A DNA stretch of 64,000 nucleotides from JAJTFW01 sp964534995 (GCA_964534995.1 CAZHSC010000001.1:1-64000); one strand, 5' to 3'. Counted from the first letter of the stretch, positions 7,395-16,589 are shown. Notes: generated by a model not told the origin, from the sequence alone. Numbers and translations are program-made.

Positions 7395-8801
7395 ATGCTT
7401 TTTAATTCAATTGAGTTTTTATTCTTCTTTCCTGCAGTAACCCTGCTGTTTTTTCTGTTGCCGCATAAACACCGCTGGTGGCTGCTCTTATCGGCTTCCT
7501 GCTTTTTTTATATGTTCTTCAAGCCGGAGTACATCCTGATTCTGGCATTCACCATCGTGGTGGATTACCTGGCCGGCATCTATATTGAAAAAGCGAAGGA
7601 CCCTGCCAGAAAAAAACTGTTGTTGTCGGCCAGCCTGGTCAGTAACATTGGAGTGCTTGCCATATTTAAGTATTATAATTTCTTAAACGACAACTTTACG
7701 GTCCTGGCGGAACAATTGGGATTTGAAAATCAAATCCCCTATCTGAGCATACTGCTTCCTATCGGGCTTTCCTTTCATACCTTCCAGGCCATGAGCTATA
7801 CTTTTGAAGTATATTATGGCAGACAGAAGGCGGAACAGAATTTCGGTATCTTTTCATTGTACGTAATGTTTTACCCCCAGCTGGTGGCCGGACCCATTGA
7901 AAGGCCCCAGAATATCCTGCACCAGTTTCATGAAAAAAAGTACTTCACCTATCAGAATGCCGTGACCGGCCTCAACCTGATGGCCCTGGGCTTATTTAAA
8001 AAAGTGATCGTTGCAGACAGGGTCTCCATTTATGTGAACGAAGTATATGGAGATATCGGTAACGCCAGTACGATATCTGCCCTGCTGGCCGTTTTCTTTT
8101 TTTCACTTCAGATCTATTGTGATTTTTCAGGCTATTCCGATATTGCCCGCGGTTCGGCCCGTTTCATGGGCTATGACCTGATGATTAATTTTAACCGGCC
8201 TTATATGGCGCAGTCTATTTCTGAATTCTGGACACGCTGGCATATTTCCCTGTCAACCTGGTTTAAGGACTACCTTTACATCCCACTCGGAGGCAACAGG
8301 GTAGTGAAGTGGAAATGGCTGCGTAACCTCGCTGTAGTGTTTCTCCTTAGCGGATTATGGCATGGTGCCAACTGGACTTTCATCATCTGGGGCGCCCTTC
8401 ATGCCTTTTACCTGATCTTTGCCATACTGTCAAAAGAAGCCAGAGAGAAACTGATTCCATCCTTCGGGAAAATGGACACACTCATTCACCAGCTCAGTGT
8501 TTTCCTGCTGGTAAGTTTCGCCTGGATATTCTTCAGGGCGGAAAACTTCAACCACGCTATGTTGATCATTGGAAAAATAGTCGAACTTGACTTCACCTTC
8601 AATCTCACACAGGTATGTGCCAATAAAGGGCCGTTTAACCTGGTGCTGAGTTTCCTGTCGGTGCTGCTGTGGGCGGTGATCAGAATGCCCGGGGAGAATG
8701 CCGGGGCATCGAAAAATGTTGGGTTTCTGGTACTCATTACCTTCTTAATTATTATTTTGGGAAACAATGGAACAGCGGAATTCATCTATTTTCAGTTTTA
8801 A
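7395..8801 (+). CDS. MBOAT family membrane-bound O-acyltransferase (AlgI-like)
   Basis: A 468-residue polytopic inner-membrane protein that moves acyl groups from a cytosolic donor onto exported polysaccharide or other envelope acceptors. Family signatures are the Trp/His motif SEFWTRWHISLSTWFKDYLY, YIPLGGN, and SGLWHGANWTFIIWGALHAF containing the catalytic His323. About 10 membrane segments and length match AlgI and DltB-like proteins. The last 35 bases overlap the next gene, which encodes an SGNH-like protein, the usual partner class (compare AlgI with AlgJ/AlgX). No alginate or teichoic-acid genes are near, so the acceptor is unknown. A promoter lies about 300 bases upstream. Confidence 0.92.
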   Translation: MLFNSIEFLFFFPAVTLLFFLLPHKHRWWLLLSASCFFYMFFKPEYILILAFTIVVDYLAGIYIEKAKDPARKKLLLSASLVSNIGVLAIFKYYNFLNDNFTVLAEQLGFENQIPYLSILLPIGLSFHTFQAMSYTFEVYYGRQKAEQNFGIFSLYVMFYPQLVAGPIERPQNILHQFHEKKYFTYQNAVTGLNLMALGLFKKVIVADRVSIYVNEVYGDIGNASTISALLAVFFFSLQIYCDFSGYSDIARGSARFMGYDLMINFNRPYMAQSISEFWTRWHISLSTWFKDYLYIPLGGNRVVKWKWLRNLAVVFLLSGLWHGANWTFIIWGALHAFYLIFAILSKEAREKLIPSFGKMDTLIHQLSVFLLVSFAWIFFRAENFNHAMLIIGKIVELDFTFNLTQVCANKGPFNLVLSFLSVLLWAVIRMPGENAGASKNVGFLVLITFLIIILGNNGTAEFIYFQF

Positions 8802-9705
8802 GCACTTTCTTAAAAAAATATGCTTGCCATGGATACTCATTTCCGTGGTGGTGGGTGCCGTTTTTAATTATTTCTTTGAAAGGAAAATTATTTTGGGGAG
8901 TGAAATCAGCGGAAGTTATAAAATGAACAAGCTGATCAGTGAAGTGGATGTTACCGAAATCCCTTTCTTCGGTTCCTCCCGTTGCGAAGGAACCTTTATT
9001 CCGGATTCACTGGTGAAAAACGGTTTTAATTACGGCATTAACGGAACGCAGGATGACGTACTGCTCTTTTGCCTCAGGGAGGAATGTAAAAAGAACAAAT
9101 CAACACCGGTTATTATGAACTTCGACCTGGACGGGCTTAATCACAGCATCGGTGATCTGGCGAATTATATTTATAACTCAGATTATCCCGCCGTTCAATT
9201 GCTGCTGGGTCCGAAGTATGAGCCAATTTTTAAAGTTCCCCTGTTGAAGTATTACGGGCACTTCGAGACCTACACAAAGTATTATCTGAATGACATATTC
9301 AATCTGACCAAGTTTACCAATAACGGTGCCGCGATTGAGAAGAATGTACTTTCTGAAAAAAAGCTGAATGAACTGATCAGAGAAAGGATGAATACGGCAT
9401 CATCTTTTGAAAACGATCCGGTTCTGCTGGCGGGGCTTCTGTCGGTATTCGATGCGCATCCGGAACGGCATTTTATTGTGGTTGTTACGCCGTATCACCC
9501 CTCCTGTTTTAACCGTTTTGGCAATTATGATGAAGCGGTCGCTTTTTTAAATGGAATAGACAGTTTGGACAACGTCACCGTATTGAATTTTGCGAAAGCC
9601 CCGTATCCGGATTCCTGTTTTATAAATACCACCCATCTGAACCTCACCGGGGCGCGTATATTTAACCGGGCGCTCAGGGATTCGCTCGGATTGTACTTGC
9701 AGTAA
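8767..9705 (+). CDS. membrane-anchored SGNH-like protein, partner of the MBOAT acyltransferase
   Basis: A 312-residue protein with one N-terminal membrane segment (about residues 16-36, LPWILISVVVGAVFNYF) and a periplasmic domain. PFFGSSRCEG (around 67-74, Ser70/71) resembles SGNH-hydrolase block I and THLNLTGARIF (His290) resembles block V, so it may be an esterase or acyl-transfer enzyme. I cannot place the Asp of the triad with confidence. Translation starts inside the MBOAT gene with a 35-base overlap in another frame, indicating tight coupling. Such MBOAT/SGNH pairs acetylate exported glycans in other bacteria; that role here is inferred. A start at 8923 would lose the anchor and is less likely. 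Confidence 0.7.
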   Translation: MEQRNSSIFSFKHFLKKICLPWILISVVVGAVFNYFFERKIILGSEISGSYKMNKLISEVDVTEIPFFGSSRCEGTFIPDSLVKNGFNYGINGTQDDVLLFCLREECKKNKSTPVIMNFDLDGLNHSIGDLANYIYNSDYPAVQLLLGPKYEPIFKVPLLKYYGHFETYTKYYLNDIFNLTKFTNNGAAIEKNVLSEKKLNELIRERMNTASSFENDPVLLAGLLSVFDAHPERHFIVVVTPYHPSCFNRFGNYDEAVAFLNGIDSLDNVTVLNFAKAPYPDSCFINTTHLNLTGARIFNRALRDSLGLYLQ

Positions 9706-10003
9706 GTCTGTTTTTTGCGCAGATTCACCCCGGCGGCGTTTCATCACCGGCCGGAACACCTTCCTGTTTCGGGGCATTTTAGCGGGTTATAATAATTGTA
9801 TTTATTTTCAGGCTCTGTAACGCGGCTGCAGGAAATTTATGACTGAAATAATTAGCTGCCTTATGCATACAATACAGGGTATGAAAAAACTGATATAGAA
9901 TAATTGCGGAATGTCTTATGGTTGACCTCAATGCATTCCGGGTAACACCGGATTTACGCGGTGAGTTTAGGATTTAGAAAGTACAAAATATACCAATAAA
10001 CAA

Positions 10004-10471
10004 ATGATACGTATTAAAATAGTATGGCCGCTCATTGTCTCCTGTTTCCTTTACATGGAAGCCACCGGGCAAATCGTAAATCAGAAGTACGATAGTACAC
10101 TTGCCGCCTCATTTGACGCGGATGACTATGGGATGAAGGGATATGTATTTGTCCTGCTGAAAACCGGAGGGAATACCACCAGCAACAAGGCTTTTACCGA
10201 CAGTTGCTTTGCGGGTCATATGAAGAACATCGGACGCATGGTGGATGCCGGAAAACTGGTGGTTGCCGGACCTTTCAAAAAGAACGAAAGCCTGTTCAGG
10301 GGAATTTTTATTCTGAATGTAAAGACTATTGAAGAAGCGGAAGCCCTGTTGCGTAATGACCCCGCCGTTAGCAGTGATTTACTGAAAGCAGAGATGTATC
10401 ACTGGTACGGTTCAGCGGCCTTACCCTCCTATCTGCAAAGTGCCGATAAAATCTGGAAAGTGCAGCCCTGA
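10004..10471 (+). CDS. exported YciI-like protein
   Basis: A 155-residue protein with a signal peptide (first 22-23 residues, ending EATGQ) and one YciI-like ferredoxin-fold domain. The recognisable part is HMKNIGRMVDAGKLVVAGPF followed by a strand and the EEAEALLRNDPAV helix. YciI domains are usually cytosolic and of uncertain function; an exported copy with an N-terminal extension is common in Bacteroidota but uncharacterised. It is separated by about 300 bases from the MBOAT/SGNH pair and converges with the methyltransferase gene, with 30 bases between stops. Confidence 0.75.
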   Translation: MIRIKIVWPLIVSCFLYMEATGQIVNQKYDSTLAASFDADDYGMKGYVFVLLKTGGNTTSNKAFTDSCFAGHMKNIGRMVDAGKLVVAGPFKKNESLFRGIFILNVKTIEEAEALLRNDPAVSSDLLKAEMYHWYGSAALPSYLQSADKIWKVQP

Positions 10472-10501
10472 CGCCTTTGATGAAAACGCCCGTTCTCCGT
10501 T

Positions 10502-11137
10502 TTATTTCCGGCATTCAATAGCCACGGCATTTTCAAAACGTTCGGCATTCTCCACATGTTTGAACATGCTGTCTTCGCAGTCATTGAACTTGCAGGGCCT
10601 GATGCTTACAAAGCCGGCTTTCCGTAATTCCTCAGCCAGCGATTTGGTATCCCACATCCACATATGATGCGCGTTGCCTAAAAAGGTATTGATAAGTCCT
10701 TTTACGCCCCGTTGCCGCTCTGTAATACCCATCAGGGTGTTGTTGATGAATTTTACACTGGCCTGGTTATCGCCGCTGTCAAGTTCTTTGATGTACAGCC
10801 TGCTGATATGTTCAAGGTCTGGTACGATGCACCGGAATATTCCGCCCTTTTTTAAAATGCGGTATGAGTTTTTTAATGCCTGCCTGAAGTCCTGTAGCGA
10901 TAAATGTTCGAGCGTATGTGAACAGTATAATCCATCGCAGGAATCATCGGCTACCGGCAAGCCCCTGGTTATATCTCCGTATCGCACATTGGAGGGAAAG
11001 GTAGTATTCAACCGACTCTTTAATAACGATCCAATTAATGGGGTTTTCTGAACCCTTAGGGTGGGTGAAACATCAAAATTTACCCATTCTTCCGGTGCGG
11101 ATAAACCGCAGCCATATTGTACATAAAGTTTTTTCAT
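10502..11137 (-). CDS. class I SAM-dependent methyltransferase
   Basis: A 211-residue cytosolic protein of the type 11 methyltransferase group. Motif I is the glycine-containing YVQYGCG near the start, followed by acidic NFDV; further on are GDITRGLPVADDSCDGLYC and SHTLEHLSL, then RILKKGGIFRCIVPDLEHI, the usual post-motif strand. The N-terminal part is short, so motif I begins at residue 5; this is typical of the small methyltransferases found in polysaccharide or lipid loci. The substrate is unknown. It is transcribed leftward from a 534-base divergent intergenic region. Confidence 0.8.
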   Translation of the reverse strand: MKKLYVQYGCGLSAPEEWVNFDVSPTLRVQKTPLIGSLLKSRLNTTFPSNVRYGDITRGLPVADDSCDGLYCSHTLEHLSLQDFRQALKNSYRILKKGGIFRCIVPDLEHISRLYIKELDSGDNQASVKFINNTLMGITERQRGVKGLINTFLGNAHHMWMWDTKSLAEELRKAGFVSIRPCKFNDCEDSMFKHVENAERFENAVAIECRK

Positions 11138-11346
11138 GCTTTGTTTCTGATTGTTGATCCTGCCGGTCTGATATCGCGTTTATAGTTTTAAGTCTTTATA
11201 ATTTCGTAATCAATGTGAGTTGACGAATGTATTCAATATTCATACGCAGGGGGGATGCCCGGAGTTTACGCAACTTTTATGGTTTAAACGCAGAAACGGG
11301 TGTAAAGTTCCTTAATTATTTTGCAGGATGAAGTGTAAGTGATCGG

Positions 11347-11371
11347 AAAAAACCCGGAGGCTTTTCCTCCG
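11347..11371 (-). terminator. leftward intrinsic terminator-like hairpin
   Basis: Read on the minus strand: arm CGGAGG, loop AAAAG, arm CCTCCG, then GG and six T. The form is good, but no minus-strand gene is annotated upstream of it. Confidence 0.55.
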
Positions 11372-11660
11372 CCTTTACTATGGCTATAGTATTGTAAGTC
11401 TTGCAATTACAAACAGATACAAGTGGGTGTCTTTGGGCTCTGTTTCAGTACACATTGTGGGTATGGGCTGTTTTACCTGTTACCGGTTTGCCATACGGAA
11501 TAAAAACACAGATGACGCACAGGTAGGATACCTTTTAAATTTAATGCAGGGTTTGCCTGTTGTAATGCGATCATTCTCTATATTTACATAAGGAGATCAT
11601 CGGAAGGGTATTTACCGGAGTCACCGTTTTTTCCGGATGGTTATAAGTTAACCCAATAAA

Positions 11661-11666
11661 AGGAGG
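11661..11666 (+). promoter_or_regulatory. strong Shine-Dalgarno AGGAGG
   Basis: AGGAGG lies 5 bases before the ATG at 11672. Genes around it have A-rich leaders without such a site, as is usual for Bacteroidota, so this one is unusual and fixes the start. Confidence 0.6.
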
Positions 11667-11671
11667 CAGGT

Positions 11672-12340
11672 ATGTGTTTTTCCGCTACGGCAAGTTTCAT
11701 TTCCGGTTCGGTGTTACTGATAACGGGCGCGGCATGCGTTAGATGTATCCGTAAACCTGAGCAATTTGCGTTTGCTTTGATTCCTTTCCTGTTCGGATTC
11801 CAGCAATGCATCGAAGGATGCTTATGGCTTTCACTGACCGGTGATAGGTTTATACAATGGAAGGATCCGCTCATGTATGCCTTTCTTTTTTTCGCGCAGG
11901 TACTCTGGCCGGTTTGGGTGCCATTATCTTTTTACCGTCTGGAGTTAAACAAGAGGCGCAGGCTGGCCCTGCTTGTCGTGCTGTGTGCGGGAGTTGGTGA
12001 AGCCCTCTACCTCGCCTATTGCCTTTTTAGTTTTCCTGTGTCTGCAACTGTGTTTACAAATCATATCCGTTACGATCTTGATTTCCCCCGGCAGCCCGAT
12101 CCCGTTATAGAAATCCTGTATTTTGTCGTCACCATTTTTCCTCCTTTTATTTCCGGTGTGAAATATTCTTCTCTGATCGGGGTTTCACTTCTTTTATCTT
12201 TTGTAGTTTCCAAACTGTTTTTCGGTGCGCATGTAATATCGGTTTGGTGTTTCTTCGCCGCTATCGTCAGCCTGAATGTTTACATTGTTTTGAAAAAGGC
12301 GGCGTTGCCGCTTGCTTTACCGGGTATCAGTCGCAAATAA
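11672..12340 (+). CDS. DUF6629 family membrane protein
   Basis: A 222-residue polytopic membrane protein with about 6-7 hydrophobic segments. The N-terminus MCFSATASFISGSVLLITG and the following FLFGFQQCIEGCLWL are characteristic of DUF6629, a family of unknown function. There is no signal peptide beyond the first membrane segment. It stands alone between the divergent methyltransferase and the next gene on the same strand. The exceptional AGGAGG ribosome site suggests it may be translated more strongly, or in a different way, than its neighbours. Confidence 0.8.
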   Translation: MCFSATASFISGSVLLITGAACVRCIRKPEQFAFALIPFLFGFQQCIEGCLWLSLTGDRFIQWKDPLMYAFLFFAQVLWPVWVPLSFYRLELNKRRRLALLVVLCAGVGEALYLAYCLFSFPVSATVFTNHIRYDLDFPRQPDPVIEILYFVVTIFPPFISGVKYSSLIGVSLLLSFVVSKLFFGAHVISVWCFFAAIVSLNVYIVLKKAALPLALPGISRK

Positions 12341-12518
12341 ACCTGCCCGGAGCAAAAGGCTTCTGTGCAAGGCACAAAACTTGTCTGATTGCAAAAGTGA
12401 ACGTTCAATGATTTTCATCAATCCTTGCGGATTTTCTATTTAATTTAATTAAACTTGTAAGGTAGAGTTGCCTCCAACCTGTCATCAGTGACATTCATTT
12501 ATTTTAAAAAACATTACC

Positions 12519-13742
12519 ATGAAATCTGCCGCGTTAAAAGTAATCATGATGGTGATAAGTATTTTCACCTTCCTTACGCCTGTATTTTCACAAACAGGTG
12601 AAAGTGATAATAAACTGGGTCTTCCCGGCGACAACCTGAACTTAGCCGCCGTCATGGATATATTCAGGCAAAGCCGGACACTGGAGGATTTTGAAGCCGC
12701 CCTGAATTCGGACACCGCCAGGATCAACAACCTGGATTTGAATAATGATGAATATATTGATTACATTAAAGTGACGGGGAAGAAAGAAGGGGATGTGCAC
12801 ACCATTCTTTTACAGGTGAACCTGGATGAAACGGAAGTGCAGGATGTTGCGGTGATATTTGTGGAGAAAAAAGGAGACGACGTTAAAGTGCAGCTGATAG
12901 GAGATGAGGAATTGTATGGCAAGGATTATATCCTGGAACCCTCCTCCGATGCCCGTACTGCAGGTACGCCCAATCCGGCCTATACCGGTGATGACGGTAC
13001 CACGGTCATTAATAATTACTATTACAATACCGAAAATAATTATTACCGGAGTACGCCTGAATATTGCCCTCCGCCCTCTTCATGGATCATTATTGACTTT
13101 TTCTACGGTCCCGTATATGTAGGCTGGAGTTCACCATGGTACTGGAGACATTATCCTGCCTGGTGGAGGCCATGGCGCCCATATTACTGGGATGTGTATT
13201 ATAGCTATTGGTATCATCATCACTCCTGGCATGGCTGGTGGTATTGGCGTACACCGCATCATCATTTTGGACCTTATTATGCCGGCTATCGTATCAACAG
13301 AAGGCACTCGGGAGTGGTCGTAAATTACAAAACGCAGGGGGTATACAGAAAGACCTATGCAAACCCTACGCCTGTTGCTCTTCCCGCCGACAGGGGAAAT
13401 TTCCCAAGTCATGCAATACTGACGGATAAAAACCCGGCTATCATCAAGCAAAACAAAGGCGATATAAAACCTGCCACCAACCCTGTAAAAGATGGCTTGA
13501 ATAAACCGGTCACCCCTCCCTCAAAAGGTGTAATCGTGAAGCCTGCCACTCCGCCTGAAAAAAACAAGGAGGTAAGGCCTTCGACCCCTCCCAAAAAGAC
13601 CGGCGACAGCAAATCCACGCCTCCTGTTAAAATACAGCAGAAACCCAAAGTGAAACCTGCTACCAAACCTGTGGTGAAGCCTTCCGGAACCCGTAAGGCG
13701 GTGCCGGAGAAAAAATCAGGAGAAACGCCCTCTCAGAAATGA
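12519..13742 (+). CDS. exported protein with Trp/Tyr/His-rich centre and basic Pro-rich tail
   Basis: A 407-residue protein I recognise only as a Bacteroidota-type hypothetical. Residues 1-25 are a signal peptide. Residues about 40-145 form a small folded domain with INNLDLNNDEYIDYIKV, where the DLNNDEYID stretch looks like a calcium-binding EF-hand-type loop. Residues about 185-255 are extraordinarily aromatic, with about 13 Trp and many Tyr and His, including WHGWWYW and HHH clusters. The last 110 residues are a Lys/Pro/Thr repeat tail (KPATPP, RPSTPP, KSTPP). The middle might bind metal or pack against the envelope; no function can be assigned. It stands alone and converges with the GIN-domain gene, 30 bases apart. 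Confidence 0.75.
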   Translation: MKSAALKVIMMVISIFTFLTPVFSQTGESDNKLGLPGDNLNLAAVMDIFRQSRTLEDFEAALNSDTARINNLDLNNDEYIDYIKVTGKKEGDVHTILLQVNLDETEVQDVAVIFVEKKGDDVKVQLIGDEELYGKDYILEPSSDARTAGTPNPAYTGDDGTTVINNYYYNTENNYYRSTPEYCPPPSSWIIIDFFYGPVYVGWSSPWYWRHYPAWWRPWRPYYWDVYYSYWYHHHSWHGWWYWRTPHHHFGPYYAGYRINRRHSGVVVNYKTQGVYRKTYANPTPVALPADRGNFPSHAILTDKNPAIIKQNKGDIKPATNPVKDGLNKPVTPPSKGVIVKPATPPEKNKEVRPSTPPKKTGDSKSTPPVKIQQKPKVKPATKPVVKPSGTRKAVPEKKSGETPSQK

Positions 13743-13772
13743 AGAGTTGACAGTCAGGATAACACTGTAAGT

Positions 13773-14480
13773 TTATAAAGGCAGAATTTTACCCTGACCC
13801 GTTTCCGTAAAGTTCTTAAAGGCCGGATCGCCCTTGTAGTAAATCCGCGCTGTTCCCGAAGCGGTAGCGTTCAGCGTATCCAGCGCGTACACATATCCCA
13901 AAGAGGAATTGCCGGCATTGATGGTGGTGGTGTGGTTATTCGTTGTGTTCTTCGCGTTATACCTGGCATTTCCTGAAAGATTCACATTCGCCTGTAAAAT
14001 GTTTCCCGCCAGGGTCATGTCAGCATCGTCCGATAGTGTGGCTGTTAGCAGGGAGGCATCACCTGTATAGGAACAACTGGATTTTCCGGATAAATTAAAG
14101 TTATGTGCAAGGGTAGTATCTGTAAAACCGTTAATGGTGCAGGCGGCATCATCTTCCAGTTCGATCGTAGTAAATGCAGGTACGGCAATGGTGAATTGTA
14201 TCTGGTCACGGTTTTCAATTTCAGAGTCATAAGAAATGCTTAATACACCATTGATCACATACACTTTCAAATCATTGATGTCCTCTTCACAACCGGTAGC
14301 TTTCACGGAGTAGGCCGGTGAATACCGGAGGGTAATCCTGTGATTGTCTCCTGCGGAGACCGTATGAAAATTGGATGCGACAAAGGTTTCACTGATGGTA
14401 TTGGAGCATCTCTTTTCACAGGAAGTGAACAAGAGCACACCCATGCTGAAAGCAATACAGGGGAACAGGATATTTTTCAT
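13773..14480 (-). CDS. GIN (DUF2807) domain lipoprotein
   Basis: A 235-residue protein with a lipoprotein signal (LLFTSCEK; Cys about residue 20), so it should be lipid-anchored in the envelope. The rest is the head GIN domain (DUF2807), a short right-handed beta-helix seen in the turn-like repeats ELEDDAACTINGF, LSGKSSCSYTGDAS and LSDDADMTLAG. The family is often labelled putative autotransporter adhesin, but its role is not established. A complete promoter lies 69 bases upstream on the minus strand. Confidence 0.85.
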   Translation of the reverse strand: MKNILFPCIAFSMGVLLFTSCEKRCSNTISETFVASNFHTVSAGDNHRITLRYSPAYSVKATGCEEDINDLKVYVINGVLSISYDSEIENRDQIQFTIAVPAFTTIELEDDAACTINGFTDTTLAHNFNLSGKSSCSYTGDASLLTATLSDDADMTLAGNILQANVNLSGNARYNAKNTTNNHTTTINAGNSSLGYVYALDTLNATASGTARIYYKGDPAFKNFTETGQGKILPL

Positions 14481-14548
14481 TTTAGTATTTTAAGGAAGAT
14501 AGCATGCTCCCGTTTGATTTTGATGGAACATGGAAACAGGAACTGCGG

Positions 14549-14579
14549 CAAAAGTAGTGCTAATGTACGATTCTTGCAA
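14549..14579 (-). promoter_or_regulatory. complete promoter for the GIN-domain gene
   Basis: On the minus strand TTG (14577-14579), 20 bases, TACTTTTG (14549-14556): both elements and spacing match the Bacteroidota consensus. It gives a leader of about 60 bases before the ATG at 14480. Confidence 0.65.
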
Positions 14580-14644
14580 TCTGCCGTAGGGAGCCTTTGT
14601 CCGGAGGTGGAGATATGGTATTAAGAGTAGCAAAGCAGATATAT

Positions 14645-14681
14645 AAAAAAATCCCCGTTCCCCTTCAGGAACGGGGATTTT
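14645..14681 (-). terminator. intrinsic terminator of the 569-residue T9SS gene
   Basis: Arms ATCCCCGTTCC and GGAACGGGGAT with a 6-base loop, followed on the minus strand by seven T. It starts 14 bases after the stop at 14695. The flanking A and T runs make it able to work on both strands. Confidence 0.9.
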
Positions 14682-14694
14682 AAGATCCGGGCAC

Positions 14695-16404
14695 TTATTG
14701 GTTTTTAATGATCTTCCTGGTCAGCATTTTTTGTCCCTCAGTCATCAATTGCAAAGTATAGGCGCCTGCCGGCCATTGTGATGATTCAATTTGTACCTGA
14801 GCAGCGTTTATTTCCGCTTCATGTATTTTTCTTCCCGTCAGGTCAGTCACGATGATACGCTCAAGCAGCCTGTCGCTCTGAATGGTAAAATAATCATACA
14901 CCGGATTAGGAAAAACAGTGACTATATGCGGGTTTTCGGCCATTGCAAAATTTTCGTTACCTGTTTTCAGTGAAACGGGATTATAACAGGTAAGCACCCA
15001 TTTACTGACGAATCCCGTAGTACACTCGGCATACCGGCCCAATACCACCAGTCGGTTTAGCGTACTGTTATAGGCAGCCTTTAAGGCATAGGTAGAGTGA
15101 TACATACAGGCACCGTTGAGCGTATAATAGAGCGAATCCCTGAACTCTACAGTTCCTGAGGGTGTATATTTCAAGACAATGAAATAATTCTGCATGCCGA
15201 ATCCGGTACGTTCAGAAGTTCCCATTACATAGATATTTCCGGAGGGAACTACCATCAGGGAAGAGCAAAGATCTCTTTCATTGGTAGGGCCCGAAAAAGT
15301 TTTTGACCAAAGAGTATTGCCTGTGGAAGGGTCCAGTTTTTTAAGCACCATATTCAATGAATTGCTGCCGCCGGAAGCTCCAAACTGATTCCCGCAAACG
15401 TACAAGGCCCCCTGATTAAAGTAAGAAATATCCACGCCACGGTCATCCGTGTATCCCGAAAGGCCGGCGTAACGTTTGCTCCAGAGTTTTACTCCGGTAG
15501 GTCCGTCAAATTTGGCCACCACCCAGTCGTAGTCGCCCGGGCTATGCTCTCCCCTGCCGGTAACATATACATCCTCCGTTACCGGGTCGTAACTGATGGC
15601 TGCGGCTTCATCAGTATAGGCCATTGAATAAATGACATCATTGTATTTTTCCCAGATCTTAACGCCGGTAGAGGCGTATTTCATGGCGGTAAGGCGCGTA
15701 CCCATGGTGGCGTGATTTTTTGTGCCTGCTATGTAACAATACCCCGTAGGACTCACTTTCAAAGCGACGGGTACATCGCTTGCATTGCCTGACGAAGTGT
15801 TGTATTTTATCCACTGCAACCCTCCGGAGGCGTTGTATTTCAACAGCAGGATATCCGTGCCCGTTCCGTCACGCTGTGTGGTACCGGTAACGAATATGTT
15901 TTCATAGGCATCCATGCCCATGTCCACGGCCTTGTCATCCGGCTGGTCGCCGGTTAATATCCCGTTGAAGGACCGTATCCATTGAAGACTTAAACTGGTG
16001 TCGAGTTTAATAAGGAAAATGTCCGTGTCAGAAGGATCAACCCCATTGTTGTAAATGGCAGTTCCTAGTACGTAGATGTAAGGCTCTTTTACAAGGATGC
16101 GTATGGTTTCTTCTCTTTGATTTTGTGCAAAAAAGTCGGAAGAATAGGTGGATACAAATCCGCCGGACTTATTGAATTTGCTTACGGTAATATTGGAGTA
16201 ATAAAAGGGAGGAGTCAACCCTTCTACATCACCAACAACAATGCTGTTTCCTGAGGACAATACTGCCACATCGCGGCCAAAATCCGAATTATATCTTGAT
16301 ACACCGTAAGTGATATCCCAGATACGGGGAGCAATTGCCTTTGCTGTCTGCATCGCCATCAGCAGGAACAGGAAAGGCAAAAGGGATGGAATTTTCTTTT
16401 TCAT
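14695..16404 (-). CDS. secreted beta-propeller protein with T9SS sorting domain
   Basis: A 569-residue exported protein. Residues 1-23 are a signal peptide (ends AKAIAPR). The body is a chain of propeller blades of the delta-60/SBBP type, each with a phrase such as NIFVTGTTQRDGTGTDILLL or VYVTGRGEHSPGDYDWVVA. The last 75 residues (from VFPNPVYDYF to the end RKIIKNQ) are a type A T9SS sorting domain, so it should cross the outer membrane and be attached or released. No catalytic motif was seen; it may bind ligands or be structural. Terminators lie both downstream (14645-14681) and upstream (16555-16589), making it a single-gene unit. Confidence 0.85.
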   Translation of the reverse strand: MKKKIPSLLPFLFLLMAMQTAKAIAPRIWDITYGVSRYNSDFGRDVAVLSSGNSIVVGDVEGLTPPFYYSNITVSKFNKSGGFVSTYSSDFFAQNQREETIRILVKEPYIYVLGTAIYNNGVDPSDTDIFLIKLDTSLSLQWIRSFNGILTGDQPDDKAVDMGMDAYENIFVTGTTQRDGTGTDILLLKYNASGGLQWIKYNTSSGNASDVPVALKVSPTGYCYIAGTKNHATMGTRLTAMKYASTGVKIWEKYNDVIYSMAYTDEAAAISYDPVTEDVYVTGRGEHSPGDYDWVVAKFDGPTGVKLWSKRYAGLSGYTDDRGVDISYFNQGALYVCGNQFGASGGSNSLNMVLKKLDPSTGNTLWSKTFSGPTNERDLCSSLMVVPSGNIYVMGTSERTGFGMQNYFIVLKYTPSGTVEFRDSLYYTLNGACMYHSTYALKAAYNSTLNRLVVLGRYAECTTGFVSKWVLTCYNPVSLKTGNENFAMAENPHIVTVFPNPVYDYFTIQSDRLLERIIVTDLTGRKIHEAEINAAQVQIESSQWPAGAYTLQLMTEGQKMLTRKIIKNQ

Positions 16405-16554
16405 GGTAATTTTATTTGGTGAGCATTAAATTTAAAGCAGGTTAGTAAATTTATTGGAACTGTGCAAATAAAAGTACCGGTTATCCAGAAATGAAAGGGA
16501 TGATTATTGTCAGTTGGCAGATCGATATGCCTGCATAAAAGAAATACGCTTTTT

Positions 16555-16589
16555 AAAAATTCATGCGAGAACCGGGATTCCCGCATGAA
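16555..16589 (-). terminator. leftward terminator between the membrane-protein genes and the T9SS gene
   Basis: On the minus strand arms TTCATGCG and CGCATGAA enclose an inner GGG/CCC pairing, followed by five T. It ends the unit containing the small membrane protein and the MATE gene. Confidence 0.65.

Larger units (their letters stand above)
11138..11671. other. 534-base divergent intergenic region
   Basis: No coding frame is apparent. It holds a leftward terminator-like hairpin (11347-11371), an adjacent short dyad with arms TACTAT and ATAGTA (11376-11391), and at its right end a strong Shine-Dalgarno for the DUF6629 gene. Neither flanking gene reads into the terminator from the right, so a short leftward RNA could begin between 11392 and 11671. 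Confidence 0.5.
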
